A DNA stretch of 64,000 nucleotides, from the NCBI RefSeq assembly GCF_009712475.1, contig NZ_VCJO01000009.1, positions 124,001 through 188,000 of the forward strand. Direction: 5' to 3'. Positions 26,749-36,518 of this stretch are shown in pieces. The DNA is from Micromonospora sp. CP22. GTDB lineage: Bacteria; Actinomycetota; Actinomycetes; Mycobacteriales; Micromonosporaceae. The notes under the pieces are model-generated. The model saw only the letters and a list, made by a program, of their open reading frames with translations, was not told where the DNA came from and ran no database searches. The position numbers were made by a program, and so were the translations under genes. How positions within the stretch are numbered: position 1 is the stretch's first letter; every line of letters begins with the position of its first letter.

Positions 26749-27873
26749 CTACGGCACGCGCAGCGGCCCACCGGTGAAGTAGTCGCGCAGCGACGCGGCC
26801 ATCCGGTGACGTCCGGGTGGGTGGAACGCCAGCGCCCGGCAGGCGCCCGCGAGGTAGGCGACCTCGCCCGAGGAGATGAACGCCATGCCGCCCAGTGCCT
26901 CGACGGTCAGGTCGAGCACCCGGGTGATCGCGTCCTGCACCGCGTAGCGGCAGACGAGCACGTCGGCCAGGCGCTCCTCGTTGATGGGCCCCGACCTGGT
27001 CGCGGTGCCCTCCACCAGCAGCGTCGCCGCCCGTATCGTGCTGGCGACCTGCGCCTGCACACCGACGTCGGCGCTTCTCGACTCCAGCAGGCGGTCGGCC
27101 AGCGCGGTGGCGGCCCCCAGATAGCTGGACGCCATCAGCAGCTCGAACCAGACGAACCCGACCGTCTGAAGGTGGTCCAACCGGTCTCCGTCGACCAGTT
27201 CCGTCCGCACCACCAGGCTCTGTGGGACCTCGACGTCGGTGAGGATCACCTCGTCGCTCTCCGCTCCGGCCAGGGCCGGAGTGTTCCAGAACGGCCGCAC
27301 CGACACTCCGGGGGCGGCGGCCGGCACCACCGCGATCGCGAGCTGCGGCTTGCCGTCGTCTCCGGGGAGTACGACCGAGGCGGACAACAGGTCCATCGAC
27401 CGGGCGAGGCTGCAAGGCTTCTTCGTGCCGTTGAGCACGACCACATCGTCGCGCTCGGTGGCCGTCATCGTCGGCGTGAGGATCCCCTGGCCGGCCCGGC
27501 CCTCGGAGAACCCGGAGGCGACCAGGAGGGCGTCGCGGGCGACCGCGGTCAGCAGCATCCACTCCATCCCGGTCGACGTGGCGGTCAGCTCCACCAGCGA
27601 GGCCATCGAGAAGTGGTGCATCGTGGTGGCGACCGCCAACGACGGCGACCGGGCGCCGATCGCCCGTTGCACCCGGGTGGCGGTCAGCAGATCCCCACCC
27701 AGCCCACCGTGTTCCTGCGGCACCAGCAGCGCCGGCCCGCCGACCTCCTTGAACACCGCCAGACCGGGCGCGTCCGGCTGTTCCCAGGTCGACAGCGGCG
27801 ACTCGGCCAGCCGCTTGTCCAACCCGGGAAGAACCTCGTCAAGTACCACGCGCGCTTCATCGAGCAGCCGCAT
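26749..27873 (-). CDS. acyl-CoA dehydrogenase-fold flavoprotein
   Basis: 374 residues. N-terminal helices carry VPQEHGGLGGDLLTATRVQ, the middle beta domain contains GFSEGRAGQGILTPTMTA and the C-terminus has a four-helix segment (VEALGGMAFISSGEVAYLAGACRALAF). The overall fold is that of acyl-CoA dehydrogenases. The same fold also serves FMNH2-dependent monooxygenases such as DszC and the amine N-hydroxylase VlmH, which work with a separate flavin reductase like the one encoded in this operon. I cannot locate the canonical catalytic Glu, so dehydrogenase versus N-/C-oxygenase is open. It is the first gene of the operon. Confidence 0.82.
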   Translation of the reverse strand: MRLLDEARVVLDEVLPGLDKRLAESPLSTWEQPDAPGLAVFKEVGGPALLVPQEHGGLGGDLLTATRVQRAIGARSPSLAVATTMHHFSMASLVELTATSTGMEWMLLTAVARDALLVASGFSEGRAGQGILTPTMTATERDDVVVLNGTKKPCSLARSMDLLSASVVLPGDDGKPQLAIAVVPAAAPGVSVRPFWNTPALAGAESDEVILTDVEVPQSLVVRTELVDGDRLDHLQTVGFVWFELLMASSYLGAATALADRLLESRSADVGVQAQVASTIRAATLLVEGTATRSGPINEERLADVLVCRYAVQDAITRVLDLTVEALGGMAFISSGEVAYLAGACRALAFHPPGRHRMAASLRDYFTGGPLRVP

Positions 27874-28353
27874 GCTGGAGCCCCCACTCAGCGAGCCGTC
27901 ATCGTGCGCCTCGTGGAGCCGGCCTCACCCGAAGGATGGCCGTACTCCTGTCTGGCACGCGAATCACACTAGGGATCGGACCTGCAACGGAGGTCACAGC
28001 TGACGACAGGGCTCAGGCAATCTTCTGCACAGGGAAAAGAGAAAGTTAACCAATGTCATGCAGATGTCTTGCATCTCCGCTGACCATAAAACTCGCCAAA
28101 AGGCGGAAACGTAGAAGCCGGACATCCCGCACATCCGTCGGTCGCACGGCCCGCTGAGCGGCCGGAGCCGCCGTTCGTCGTGCGTAATTTTTCCGACAGT
28201 CGGCTAGAACGGGACACACTCGAGCCGGCCGTGCGCATTCCGCACGACCACACAGCGCTTTCCAGGCGGGTGAATAATCAGGGCGAACAGAACGTGGACG
28301 CCGTTGGGCGCGACATCACCCGAGCCAAGCCACCGTCCTGTCCGGACGAGTTG
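27874..28353. other. 480-bp regulatory intergenic region of the NOS cluster
   Basis: AT-richer than its surroundings and without a plausible gene. It holds the tandem 11-bp repeat at 28052-28073 and a small GTGCG/CGCAC hairpin at 28231-28245 close to the 3' end of the response-regulator gene, which may end that transcript. The main promoter of the nine-gene cluster is expected here on the minus strand. I cannot place -35/-10 boxes with confidence. Confidence 0.5.
28052..28073 (-). promoter_or_regulatory. tandem 11-bp direct repeat, candidate response-regulator site
   Basis: AATGTCATGCA (28052-28062) is followed immediately by GATGTCTTGCA (28063-28073); nine of eleven positions agree. Head-to-tail half-sites with an 11-bp period are the standard binding geometry of OmpR/PhoB-family dimers. 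The site lies about 180 bases upstream of the first gene of the cluster and 280 bases from the OmpR-type regulator gene. Confidence 0.5.
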
Positions 28354-29076
28354 TTAACAGCGCAACTCACTGTCGGGCATTCGCACCCGAAAACCGACTC
28401 CCCGCACCGACTCGATCCACCGCCGGTCACCGAGCTTCGTCCGCAAAGATCCGACGTGGACATCCAGCGTTCGAGTCGAGCCGTGCCAGTTCTCGTCCCA
28501 GACCCGTTCGATCAACTCCTGACGCCCGACCACCGCTCCCGGGTCGTCGAGCAAAGCCGCGAGCAAATCGAACTCCCGCCGGGTCAACGTGACCTCACGG
28601 TCGTGCAGGGAGGCACGGCGTACCCGCAGGTCCACCTGGAGCGGGCCGTGGCGTCGCTGCTCCTCCACCGGCGGTCCCGCCGACGCCCCCCGGAGCGCGC
28701 GGCCCGCCTCACCCACCTCGCCCACCGCGCCGCGCCGCACCACGGCGTCCATTCGGGCCAGCAATTCCCGCATGCTGTACGGCTTCACGACATAATCGTC
28801 CGCGCCCGTCTCCAGCAGCAGGACACGATTCAACTCGTCACCGCGACCGGTCACCACGATGATGGGTATCCAGGAGTGCTGCCGGATTCGCCGACACACC
28901 TCCTGGCCGTCGAGGTCGGGTAGGCCCAGATCCAGCAGGATGAATTCGGCCTTGCCGAGCACGGTCAGCGCCTCAACACCCGTCGTCACGTGCTCGGCCT
29001 CGTGCCCGAAACGTCGCAGCGCCAAGACCATCGTCCCGGCGAGTGACTCGTCGTCCTCCACCACAAGCACCCGCAC
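28354..29076 (-). CDS. OmpR/PhoB-family response regulator (orphan)
   Basis: About 240 residues from GTG 29076 (VRVLVVEDDESLAG). The receiver domain has the acidic pocket EDD, phospho-acceptor Asp49 (ILLDLGLPD), Thr of VVTGRG and Lys of YVVKPYS. A linker of about 30 residues leads to a winged helix (LTRREFDLLAALL ... RTLDVHVGSLRTKL ... VRGVGFRV). GTG 29106 is an alternative start but lacks a Shine-Dalgarno sequence. No histidine kinase gene is adjacent. Same strand and position directly upstream of the NOS operon make it the likely pathway-specific regulator. Confidence 0.9.
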   Translation of the reverse strand: MRVLVVEDDESLAGTMVLALRRFGHEAEHVTTGVEALTVLGKAEFILLDLGLPDLDGQEVCRRIRQHSWIPIIVVTGRGDELNRVLLLETGADDYVVKPYSMRELLARMDAVVRRGAVGEVGEAGRALRGASAGPPVEEQRRHGPLQVDLRVRRASLHDREVTLTRREFDLLAALLDDPGAVVGRQELIERVWDENWHGSTRTLDVHVGSLRTKLGDRRWIESVRGVGFRVRMPDSELRC

Positions 29077-29988
29077 AGTCCCTGCCCCCCAGCTGACCTC
29101 GGGCACGCATATTTGGCGAACACACCTATCACGGGGAATCAGCCATCATCATAGGCGCTTCAGATGTGAGCCTCTATGGGGGCTTCAACCCTCGACCACG
29201 GGCGAAAAATGTGATCGTCCAACGGGTGGGACTAAGCGGAAGTGCCCGTCGAAGCGCCAATTACCAGGCCCGGCCCCGTGTCTGGGACTCCGGCATGAGG
29301 AATGCATAGTCAGGTCGCCAAAGAAATCCCTACCGAGAATGTCCGACCGATGGACATCACTTCAGTGCTGTCGGGGGATCAGGGTCTCATCGCAATGTCT
29401 CGCGCCAGCCGTCCGGATGGCCATCCGCCCCTAACCACCTGGCGGAACGCCGTGACACCATACCGGTGCAACTTGCCACATCTGTCACGGTGCAACCGGG
29501 TTGAAGTCCACTTGCGCCACACCACCGCCGGAGAGTCACAAACGCGACGGAACCATCACTGCATGTATTCACGATTGCGGTCGAGTCTGGCGACAACCAT
29601 CCGACAGACCTGACCTCCGAGTGCGGGTCGACGAACTTTATTCTTTTCCATCAACTACGTCCAAAAGAATCTTAGCCCGCTTACCTCGGCACGCTTTCGG
29701 CGGCGTATTTCCCCAGGACGAAACCGCACCCGCGCACCCGGCGCCCGCGCACCCCCCGCCGGTCGAGCCGATCGTCGCGCGCAAGCCCTCCAGGGCGTAC
29801 GCGTATGGGGGCAGGAGGGGACAAAGCGTCGAACGCTACCCGAGCGCCGATGACCGGTCGGCCGTACGCCGCGCCACAAGGCACTCCCCGAACCCACCCT
29901 CGACGTGTCACGATTCAGGGCACGGGGCGTGCGGGGGCGCGTCGAGGGGCTGCGGGGCGCGCCGGTGGCGCGATGAGGAGGATGTCCG
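29077..29988. other. 900-bp AT-richer intergenic region
   Basis: Between the divergent response-regulator and membrane-protein genes. Base composition drops compared with coding regions. Small open frames exist (for example 29302-29613, +), but they have no Shine-Dalgarno sequence, no domain and mixed codon use. CGGTGCAAC occurs twice, 24 bases apart (29464 and 29488). It may be the decayed edge of the accessory cluster. Confidence 0.4.
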
Positions 29989-30840
29989 GTGTCAGCGGGT
30001 GGGGCCCGCCGGGGACGGCGGGACAACGGTCTCGACGCGAGCGAGTACGCCATCGCCGGCGACGTCGACCCGCGCGTCGGCGAGCACCTGCTCGACGTGC
30101 TGGCCGCCGGGGGGATCGCCGCCTACCTACAACCGTCGGCCGACCTGAATCCGGTCACCCGCACCACCACCGTGCCGTCCCGGCCGGTGGACCGCCTCTA
30201 CGTGGACCGCTCACACCTGAGCACCGCCCGGGACTACCTCAGCCAGCTCGCCGACGAGACCGGCGGTGTCCGCGCCAGCGAGGAACCGGACATCGACGCC
30301 GAGTGGGAGCGGATCGTCGCCGGCTTCCACACCTCACCGGGTACCGGCGACCACCCGTGGCCCGCCGCCGAGGACGTGGACGACCAGACCGGGCAGGGCG
30401 GGGGCACGGCGACCGCCACCCGGCCCGGCACCGAGGAGCCCGGCCCGACCGCCACCGACGTACGCCGGCTGCCCTACGCCGCCGACATCTCCGGCATCTC
30501 GGTGGGACATGGCGGCCCCCGGGACGGGGAGGGACCGTCACTGCTGGACGGGCTGGACACCTTCGGCGCGCAGCTGCCCGACGACCCGGACGACGACGAG
30601 CGTTACGTACCGCCACCACCGCCGCCGCTGCCCCGGGTGTCGAAGTTCGCGGTGGCCGGCATCCTCGCCGTGCTGCTCGGCTTCGTGCTGTTCCTCTTTC
30701 CCGACCTGCTCCCCGCCGACCAGGGCGTGGTGACGCTGCTCGGTTTCACCGGCATTCTCGCTGGTTTCGTCACGCTGGTGTGGCGCCTGCGTCCCGGCGA
30801 CGCGGAGGACCACGACCCCGATGACGGCGCCGTCGTCTGA
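29989..30840 (+). CDS. conserved actinobacterial membrane protein
   Basis: 283 residues. The N-terminal part is a small alpha-beta unit with 'hLLdvLaaGGIAAYLqPS' followed by RLYVDRSHLSTARDYL, reminiscent of DUF2007-type modules. The middle is acidic and low-complexity, then comes a proline run before two membrane helices (FAVAGILAVLLGFVLFLF and LLGFTGILAGFVTLVW) and an acidic tail. Cytoplasmic N-domain and two-TM anchor are inferred. GTG start after GAGGAGG. Function unknown. Confidence 0.8.
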   Translation: MSAGGARRGRRDNGLDASEYAIAGDVDPRVGEHLLDVLAAGGIAAYLQPSADLNPVTRTTTVPSRPVDRLYVDRSHLSTARDYLSQLADETGGVRASEEPDIDAEWERIVAGFHTSPGTGDHPWPAAEDVDDQTGQGGGTATATRPGTEEPGPTATDVRRLPYAADISGISVGHGGPRDGEGPSLLDGLDTFGAQLPDDPDDDERYVPPPPPPLPRVSKFAVAGILAVLLGFVLFLFPDLLPADQGVVTLLGFTGILAGFVTLVWRLRPGDAEDHDPDDGAVV

Positions 30841-30917
30841 CCTCCGCACCGGGGGGAGGCCGTCCGGATACCGGGACGGTGACCGACCGTGCCAATGTGC
30901 GTAACAGTGGTGTAACT

Positions 30918-30928
30918 TACTGTCAGTA
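30918..30928. promoter_or_regulatory. small palindrome upstream of otsA
   Basis: TACTG-T-CAGTA is an 11-bp palindrome 80-90 bases before the otsA start, in an AT-richer stretch that also has a TAGGAAT possible -10 just after it. It may be an operator or part of the promoter. Confidence 0.25.
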
Positions 30929-31007
30929 GGAATACCGCAGTACGTCACGTCAAACGCTGACTGCCCGGTTGTTCCTTCTCGTGGCGGTCAAGCCCCTGCT
31001 GATCGGA

Positions 31008-32432
<1,425 letters not shown>

Positions 32433-32463
32433 GACCGGTCCAGCCGGGCCACGCCCGCGACGG

Positions 32464-33282
32464 TCAGTCGCGACCGTCGCGGGTCGGGTCCTTGACCAGC
32501 CAGTCGAGGATCGCGTCGATCGGCTCCCGCCAGCGGGCGTCGAGCATCATGTCGTGTCCCATGCCCGGAAAGAGCAACGGGGCCGACCCGTACCGTTGGG
32601 CGGCCCGGGTCAACGCCGAGGCCGGCACCACCCGGTCGTCCGGGCTGCCCACCACCAGCACGGGCGGGTCGCCCACCGCCGGTTCCGGATCCGCGCCGGT
32701 CACCAACTGCCACTGGGCCCGCCGGGACGCCCGCCCCAGCCGCGCGGTGTACCGCCGGGCCTCGGCGTCGGGCAACTCGCCGCTGAACAACTGTCTGCGG
32801 TTCAGCCGCAGCCCGGCGCCGAACACCGCCGGCAGGGTGCCGAGGGGATTGCGACGCAGCGCGGTGCCGAACGTCGCCCAGCCGCCGAGCACCGGCGCCA
32901 CCAGCACCGCCGCCCGAGCCGGATAGCGGGCCATCGCGTGCGCGGTCACCAGGGCCCCGGCACCGTGCCCCACCAGCACCGCCTGGCGCGGCAGGCTGGC
33001 CGCCACCTGGACCACGTCATGGGCGTACGCCCGCAGGGTCGCCTCCGGCGCCGGGTCGCTGCCGCCGTGCCCGCGCAGGCTCACCGCGTAGCCGCTGAAG
33101 CCCCGGGCGGCGACGTGTCCGAGCCAGTTCTCGGCGTACGCCCACGCACCGTGACCGAAGCCCGGCACGAACAGCAGCGGTGGCCGCCCCTCCTCCAGCT
33201 CCGGAACGGCACTGAGCACCTCACGCCGGACCGGACGCACCGGCCGCGCCCACTCCCAGCCGCGCATCACCTGCTCGGTCAC
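32464..33282 (-). CDS. alpha/beta hydrolase
   Basis: 272 residues. Oxyanion region PLLFVPGFGHGAWAYAENW, nucleophile elbow LVGHGAGALV where the usual Ser of GxSxG is replaced by Ala (G-H-G-A-G), a DDRVVP segment giving the acid and a final MGHDMM with the His. If the elbow is read strictly, the nucleophile is missing, so activity as an esterase is uncertain. Its start overlaps the stop of the flavin monooxygenase gene as ATGA, so the two proteins are made together. Confidence 0.82.
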   Translation of the reverse strand: MTEQVMRGWEWARPVRPVRREVLSAVPELEEGRPPLLFVPGFGHGAWAYAENWLGHVAARGFSGYAVSLRGHGGSDPAPEATLRAYAHDVVQVAASLPRQAVLVGHGAGALVTAHAMARYPARAAVLVAPVLGGWATFGTALRRNPLGTLPAVFGAGLRLNRRQLFSGELPDAEARRYTARLGRASRRAQWQLVTGADPEPAVGDPPVLVVGSPDDRVVPASALTRAAQRYGSAPLLFPGMGHDMMLDARWREPIDAILDWLVKDPTRDGRD

Positions 33283-34685
33283 TTGCTCTCCAGCTCGCGT
33301 AGGGCGCGCGCCAACGCGCGCAGGTAGTCGGCGTGCCCGACCTCGAACCAGTGCCGGGTCGAGTCCTTGACCCGGGCCGCGTACCGTTCACCGGCCCCGG
33401 CCCGCACCCGGGCGGCGAAGGCCGTGGCCCGGTCCGGACGGCTGACGCGCAACCGCAGCAGCCGGGCGAAGAGCACGGCCTGCCAGTGGGCCAGGGGGAA
33501 GAGGCCGGAGTCCGGTTGCAGCAACCCGGTCACGGCGAGGGTGGGATGATCCGGCACGAAGGCGTTGAGCCACAGCCGGGGCCGGCCCACCCCCTCGTCG
33601 TCGCCGAGGATCTTCCCGTCGAGGAACTCGAAGCGGGGCAGGTAACCGGTGGCGAAGACGACCAGTTCGGGGTCGATCTCCCGGCCGTCGGTCAGCTCCA
33701 CCCCGTGCGGGTGGAACCGGGCGATGTCCGGCACCGGGGCGATCCCGCCGTGGCCCACGTGGTAGACGAGCAGACTGTTGGCGATCGGATGGGTCTCGTA
33801 CACCCGGTGGTCCGGCTTCGGCAGGCCGAAGCGGGTCAGGTCGCCGACGGTCAGCCGCAACGTCCGGTGATAGAGCCACTGGCGTACCCGCAACGGCACC
33901 CGCAACGCCAGTAGCAGGTCGTTGACCTGGTCGGCGGGGCGACCGAAGACGTACTTCGGGGCGTACCAGTAGCCACGGCGGGTGGAGTGCCAACACCGCG
34001 ACGCCTGCTGGGCGGCCTCCACGGCGATGTCGCAGCCGGTGTTGCCGGCACCCACCACCAGCACCCGCTTGCCCCGCAGCTGCGCCGCGTCCTTGTACGA
34101 CGAGGCGTGCATGACCTCGCCACGGAACTGCTCCAGCCCTTCGTAACGAGGCAGCTTCGGCGACCAGTTGTGCCCGTTGGCGATCACCACGGCGGCGTAC
34201 CGGGAGGTGCGCTCGGGGCCGTAGCCGCCGGTGCTGCGGGTGGTGACGTCCCACCGGTCGTCGGCGACCGGCTCGACGCGCACCACCTCGGTGCCGAACC
34301 AGATGTGCCGGCGCAGGTCGAAGTGGTCGGCGTAGCGCTCGAAGTAGGACAGCAGCTGGCTGTGGTGCGGGTAGTCCGGCCAGTGGTCGGGCATCGGGAA
34401 GTCGGGGAACTGGGTGAACGGCCGCGACGAGATCAGGTGGGTGCTGGCGTACACCGGGCTGCGGTCGTGCCGCCAGTTCCAGGCGCCGCCGACGCCGGTC
34501 TCGCGTTCGTAGCAGTCGACCCCGAAGCCGTGCTCGACGAGGTTCTTGACGGCGGTCAGTCCGCTGGCGCCAGCGCCGATGACGCAGACCGTGTCGCCCC
34601 GGTCGGAGACCGGGCGGCCGTCGTGGCCGTGGGCGAGCGTGGTCGGCTCCGGATCTGGTCGGCCGGGCTCGGTGGAGGTGGGCAC
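33279..34685 (-). CDS. flavin-containing monooxygenase
   Basis: 468 residues. FAD-binding GAGASGLT near the N-terminus, the FMO identifying motif FRGEVMHASSYKD, NADPH-binding GAGNTG and the C-terminal ATGYLPRF. These enzymes add one oxygen to N, S or carbonyl carbon using NADPH and O2; FMO-like and Baeyer-Villiger branches cannot be separated by eye. GTG 34685 follows AAGGAGAT. Translation is coupled to an alpha/beta hydrolase, a pairing seen where an ester or lactone product is later hydrolysed. Confidence 0.9.
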   Translation of the reverse strand: MPTSTEPGRPDPEPTTLAHGHDGRPVSDRGDTVCVIGAGASGLTAVKNLVEHGFGVDCYERETGVGGAWNWRHDRSPVYASTHLISSRPFTQFPDFPMPDHWPDYPHHSQLLSYFERYADHFDLRRHIWFGTEVVRVEPVADDRWDVTTRSTGGYGPERTSRYAAVVIANGHNWSPKLPRYEGLEQFRGEVMHASSYKDAAQLRGKRVLVVGAGNTGCDIAVEAAQQASRCWHSTRRGYWYAPKYVFGRPADQVNDLLLALRVPLRVRQWLYHRTLRLTVGDLTRFGLPKPDHRVYETHPIANSLLVYHVGHGGIAPVPDIARFHPHGVELTDGREIDPELVVFATGYLPRFEFLDGKILGDDEGVGRPRLWLNAFVPDHPTLAVTGLLQPDSGLFPLAHWQAVLFARLLRLRVSRPDRATAFAARVRAGAGERYAARVKDSTRHWFEVGHADYLRALARALRELESK

Positions 34686-34774
34686 CGGGGATCTCCTTCG
34701 TCTCGGCACGAGTGCCGGGTCGCGCGAAATCCTCTCCACATCTGGGCGGGATGTCCAGCGCGGCGGGTTCGGTG

Positions 34775-35497
34775 TCAGGCGGTGGCGGGCAGCAGCAGGT
34801 CCACCAGGACCGGGAAGTGGTCGCTGGCCCGCCGGGTCAACGGCGTGTCCACCACGTCGTAGTCGACCACGTCGATGCGGGGGTCGACGAACAGCGCGTC
34901 GATGCGCCGTCGGGGGTTCGCGCACGAGTAGGTGAGCCGGTCGGCCCGGTCGGCCGCCTCCGCCGCGTCGGTCAGCCCGTCGGCGACGGTGCGCCACGCC
35001 GGACCGCCCGGCTCCTCGTTGAGGTCGGCGGCGGCGATCACCGGGTGTGGCGCGGCGGTCAGATCCCGTTTGAACAGCTCGGCCTGGCGTGGGCGTTCCG
35101 TGGGGTCGGTGGACAGGTGCGACCCGGCCACGGTGAACGTGGCGCGGTTGCCCACCCGGCAGTCGGCGTACGCGGCACCGCGCAGGTGCCGACCCGGGGT
35201 GAGCGGGAAACGCCGACAGCGGGTCCCGGTCACCCGCACCCGCAGGCTGGTCAACACCAGGTTGCCCAGCGACGGCAGCCCACCGGCGGCGACCACCAGG
35301 CCGAACGACTCGGCCAGCGCGGCCGACTTCTCCCGCCACCGGAACCGGCGCGGTCCCTCCTGGACGATCACCACGTCCGGTGCCGCCGCACGGACCACGG
35401 CGGCCAACGCGGCGGTGTCGTCGCGTTGGCCGTGGACGTTGTACGACAGCACGCGCAGCGGCACGCCGCCGTCGACCGGGTCCGGTGCGACGGGCAC
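34775..35497 (-). CDS. endonuclease/exonuclease/phosphatase family protein
   Basis: 240 residues. Motifs of the EEP superfamily are in order: LRVLSYNVHG (Asn), IVQEG (metal Glu), AGSHLSTD (His), AADLNEEPGG (Asp-x-Asn), and SDHFPVLVD (terminal Asp-His). The family covers DNases, phosphodiesterases and sphingomyelinase-like enzymes. The lack of a signal peptide suggests a cytoplasmic enzyme. It sits three bases from the glucokinase gene on the same strand. Confidence 0.88.
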   Translation of the reverse strand: MPVAPDPVDGGVPLRVLSYNVHGQRDDTAALAAVVRAAAPDVVIVQEGPRRFRWREKSAALAESFGLVVAAGGLPSLGNLVLTSLRVRVTGTRCRRFPLTPGRHLRGAAYADCRVGNRATFTVAGSHLSTDPTERPRQAELFKRDLTAAPHPVIAAADLNEEPGGPAWRTVADGLTDAAEAADRADRLTYSCANPRRRIDALFVDPRIDVVDYDVVDTPLTRRASDHFPVLVDLLLPATA

Positions 35498-35500
35498 CGG

Positions 35501-36448
35501 CTAGGCCCGCCGGGCCAGGTCGGCGGCGCCGATGACCCCGGCGGCGTTGCCGAGTTCGGCCGGGCGGATCTCGGCCACCGGCAGTCGGCTGCGCTGGGCC
35601 AACGCCTCGGTGAACGAGCGACGGGTGGGGCCCATCAGCAGGTCACCGGCCTCGATGACGCCACCGCCGACGACCAGGACCTGCGGGTCGAGGATCTGCG
35701 CCATGTCCGCCAGGCTGGTGCCCAGCCAACGCCCGACCTGCGCGAACGCCTCGGCCGACACCGGATCACCGCTCTTGGCGGCGGCGGTGACCATCGGGCC
35801 GGTGATCGCCTCGGCCTCCCCGTCGGCCAGTTCCAGCAGCGCGGCGGCCCGGTGCGGCTCCTGCCGGGCGGCGGCCCGGGCGAACCGGACCAGGGCGCTG
35901 CCGCTGGCGTACTGCTCGATGCAGCCGAGCCGGCCGCAGCCGCACTGGTGGCCGTCGGGGACGGTGAGCATGTGGCCCAGTTCGGCGGCGATGCCGTTGG
36001 CGCCGCGCAGCAGCTCACCGCCGAGCACGATGCCGCCACCGACACCGGTGCCGATGGTGAACATGACCATCGAGTCGTCGGCGTGGCGGGCGGCACCGTG
36101 GCGGAACTCCGCCCAGGCCGCGACGTTGCCGTCGTTCTCGACGATGACCGGCAGTCCCACCGCCGCGCTGACGTACGCCTGCAGCGGCTCGTCCCGCCAG
36201 GCCAGGTTGGGGGCGAAGAGCACGGTGGAACGGCTGGCGTCGATCCAGCCCGCCGCGCCGATGCCGACCGCCTGGACATCGCGGCCGGAGGCCAGTTCGG
36301 CGACCAACTCGATGATGACGTCACGGGTCTTGCCGACATCGTCGGCGGGGGTGTCCCGTCGGGTCTGCACGAGGATCGCGCCGGTGTCGTCGACGACACC
36401 GCCGGCCACCTTGGTGCCACCGACGTCGACTCCGATGGTCAGCGTCAC
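35501..36448 (-). CDS. glk: ROK-family glucokinase
   Basis: 315 residues. ATP motif TIGVDVGGTKVAGGVVD at the N-terminus, catalytic VENDGNVAAWAE with the Asp, the ROK signature and the zinc-binding GHMLTVPDGHQCGCGRLGC (CxCGxxGCxE). It phosphorylates glucose with ATP. Length and motif set match the actinobacterial glkA, which in Streptomyces also takes part in carbon catabolite control. GTG 36448 is preceded by GAGGGGA. In Streptomyces coelicolor glkA lies close to a phosphofructokinase gene (from memory), as both lie in this window. Confidence 0.93.
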   Translation of the reverse strand: MTLTIGVDVGGTKVAGGVVDDTGAILVQTRRDTPADDVGKTRDVIIELVAELASGRDVQAVGIGAAGWIDASRSTVLFAPNLAWRDEPLQAYVSAAVGLPVIVENDGNVAAWAEFRHGAARHADDSMVMFTIGTGVGGGIVLGGELLRGANGIAAELGHMLTVPDGHQCGCGRLGCIEQYASGSALVRFARAAARQEPHRAAALLELADGEAEAITGPMVTAAAKSGDPVSAEAFAQVGRWLGTSLADMAQILDPQVLVVGGGVIEAGDLLMGPTRRSFTEALAQRSRLPVAEIRPAELGNAAGVIGAADLARRA

Positions 36449-36518
36449 CGCTGCCACTCCCCTCTGCTGTGCCACCCCGCGCACACCTGCCCTCGCCGGT
36501 GGTGCGGGTCGTCCGTGG

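Noticed and set aside
29302..29613. 103-codon frame in the 29-30 kb spacer
   Set aside because: No RBS, no recognisable domain, unusual codon use.
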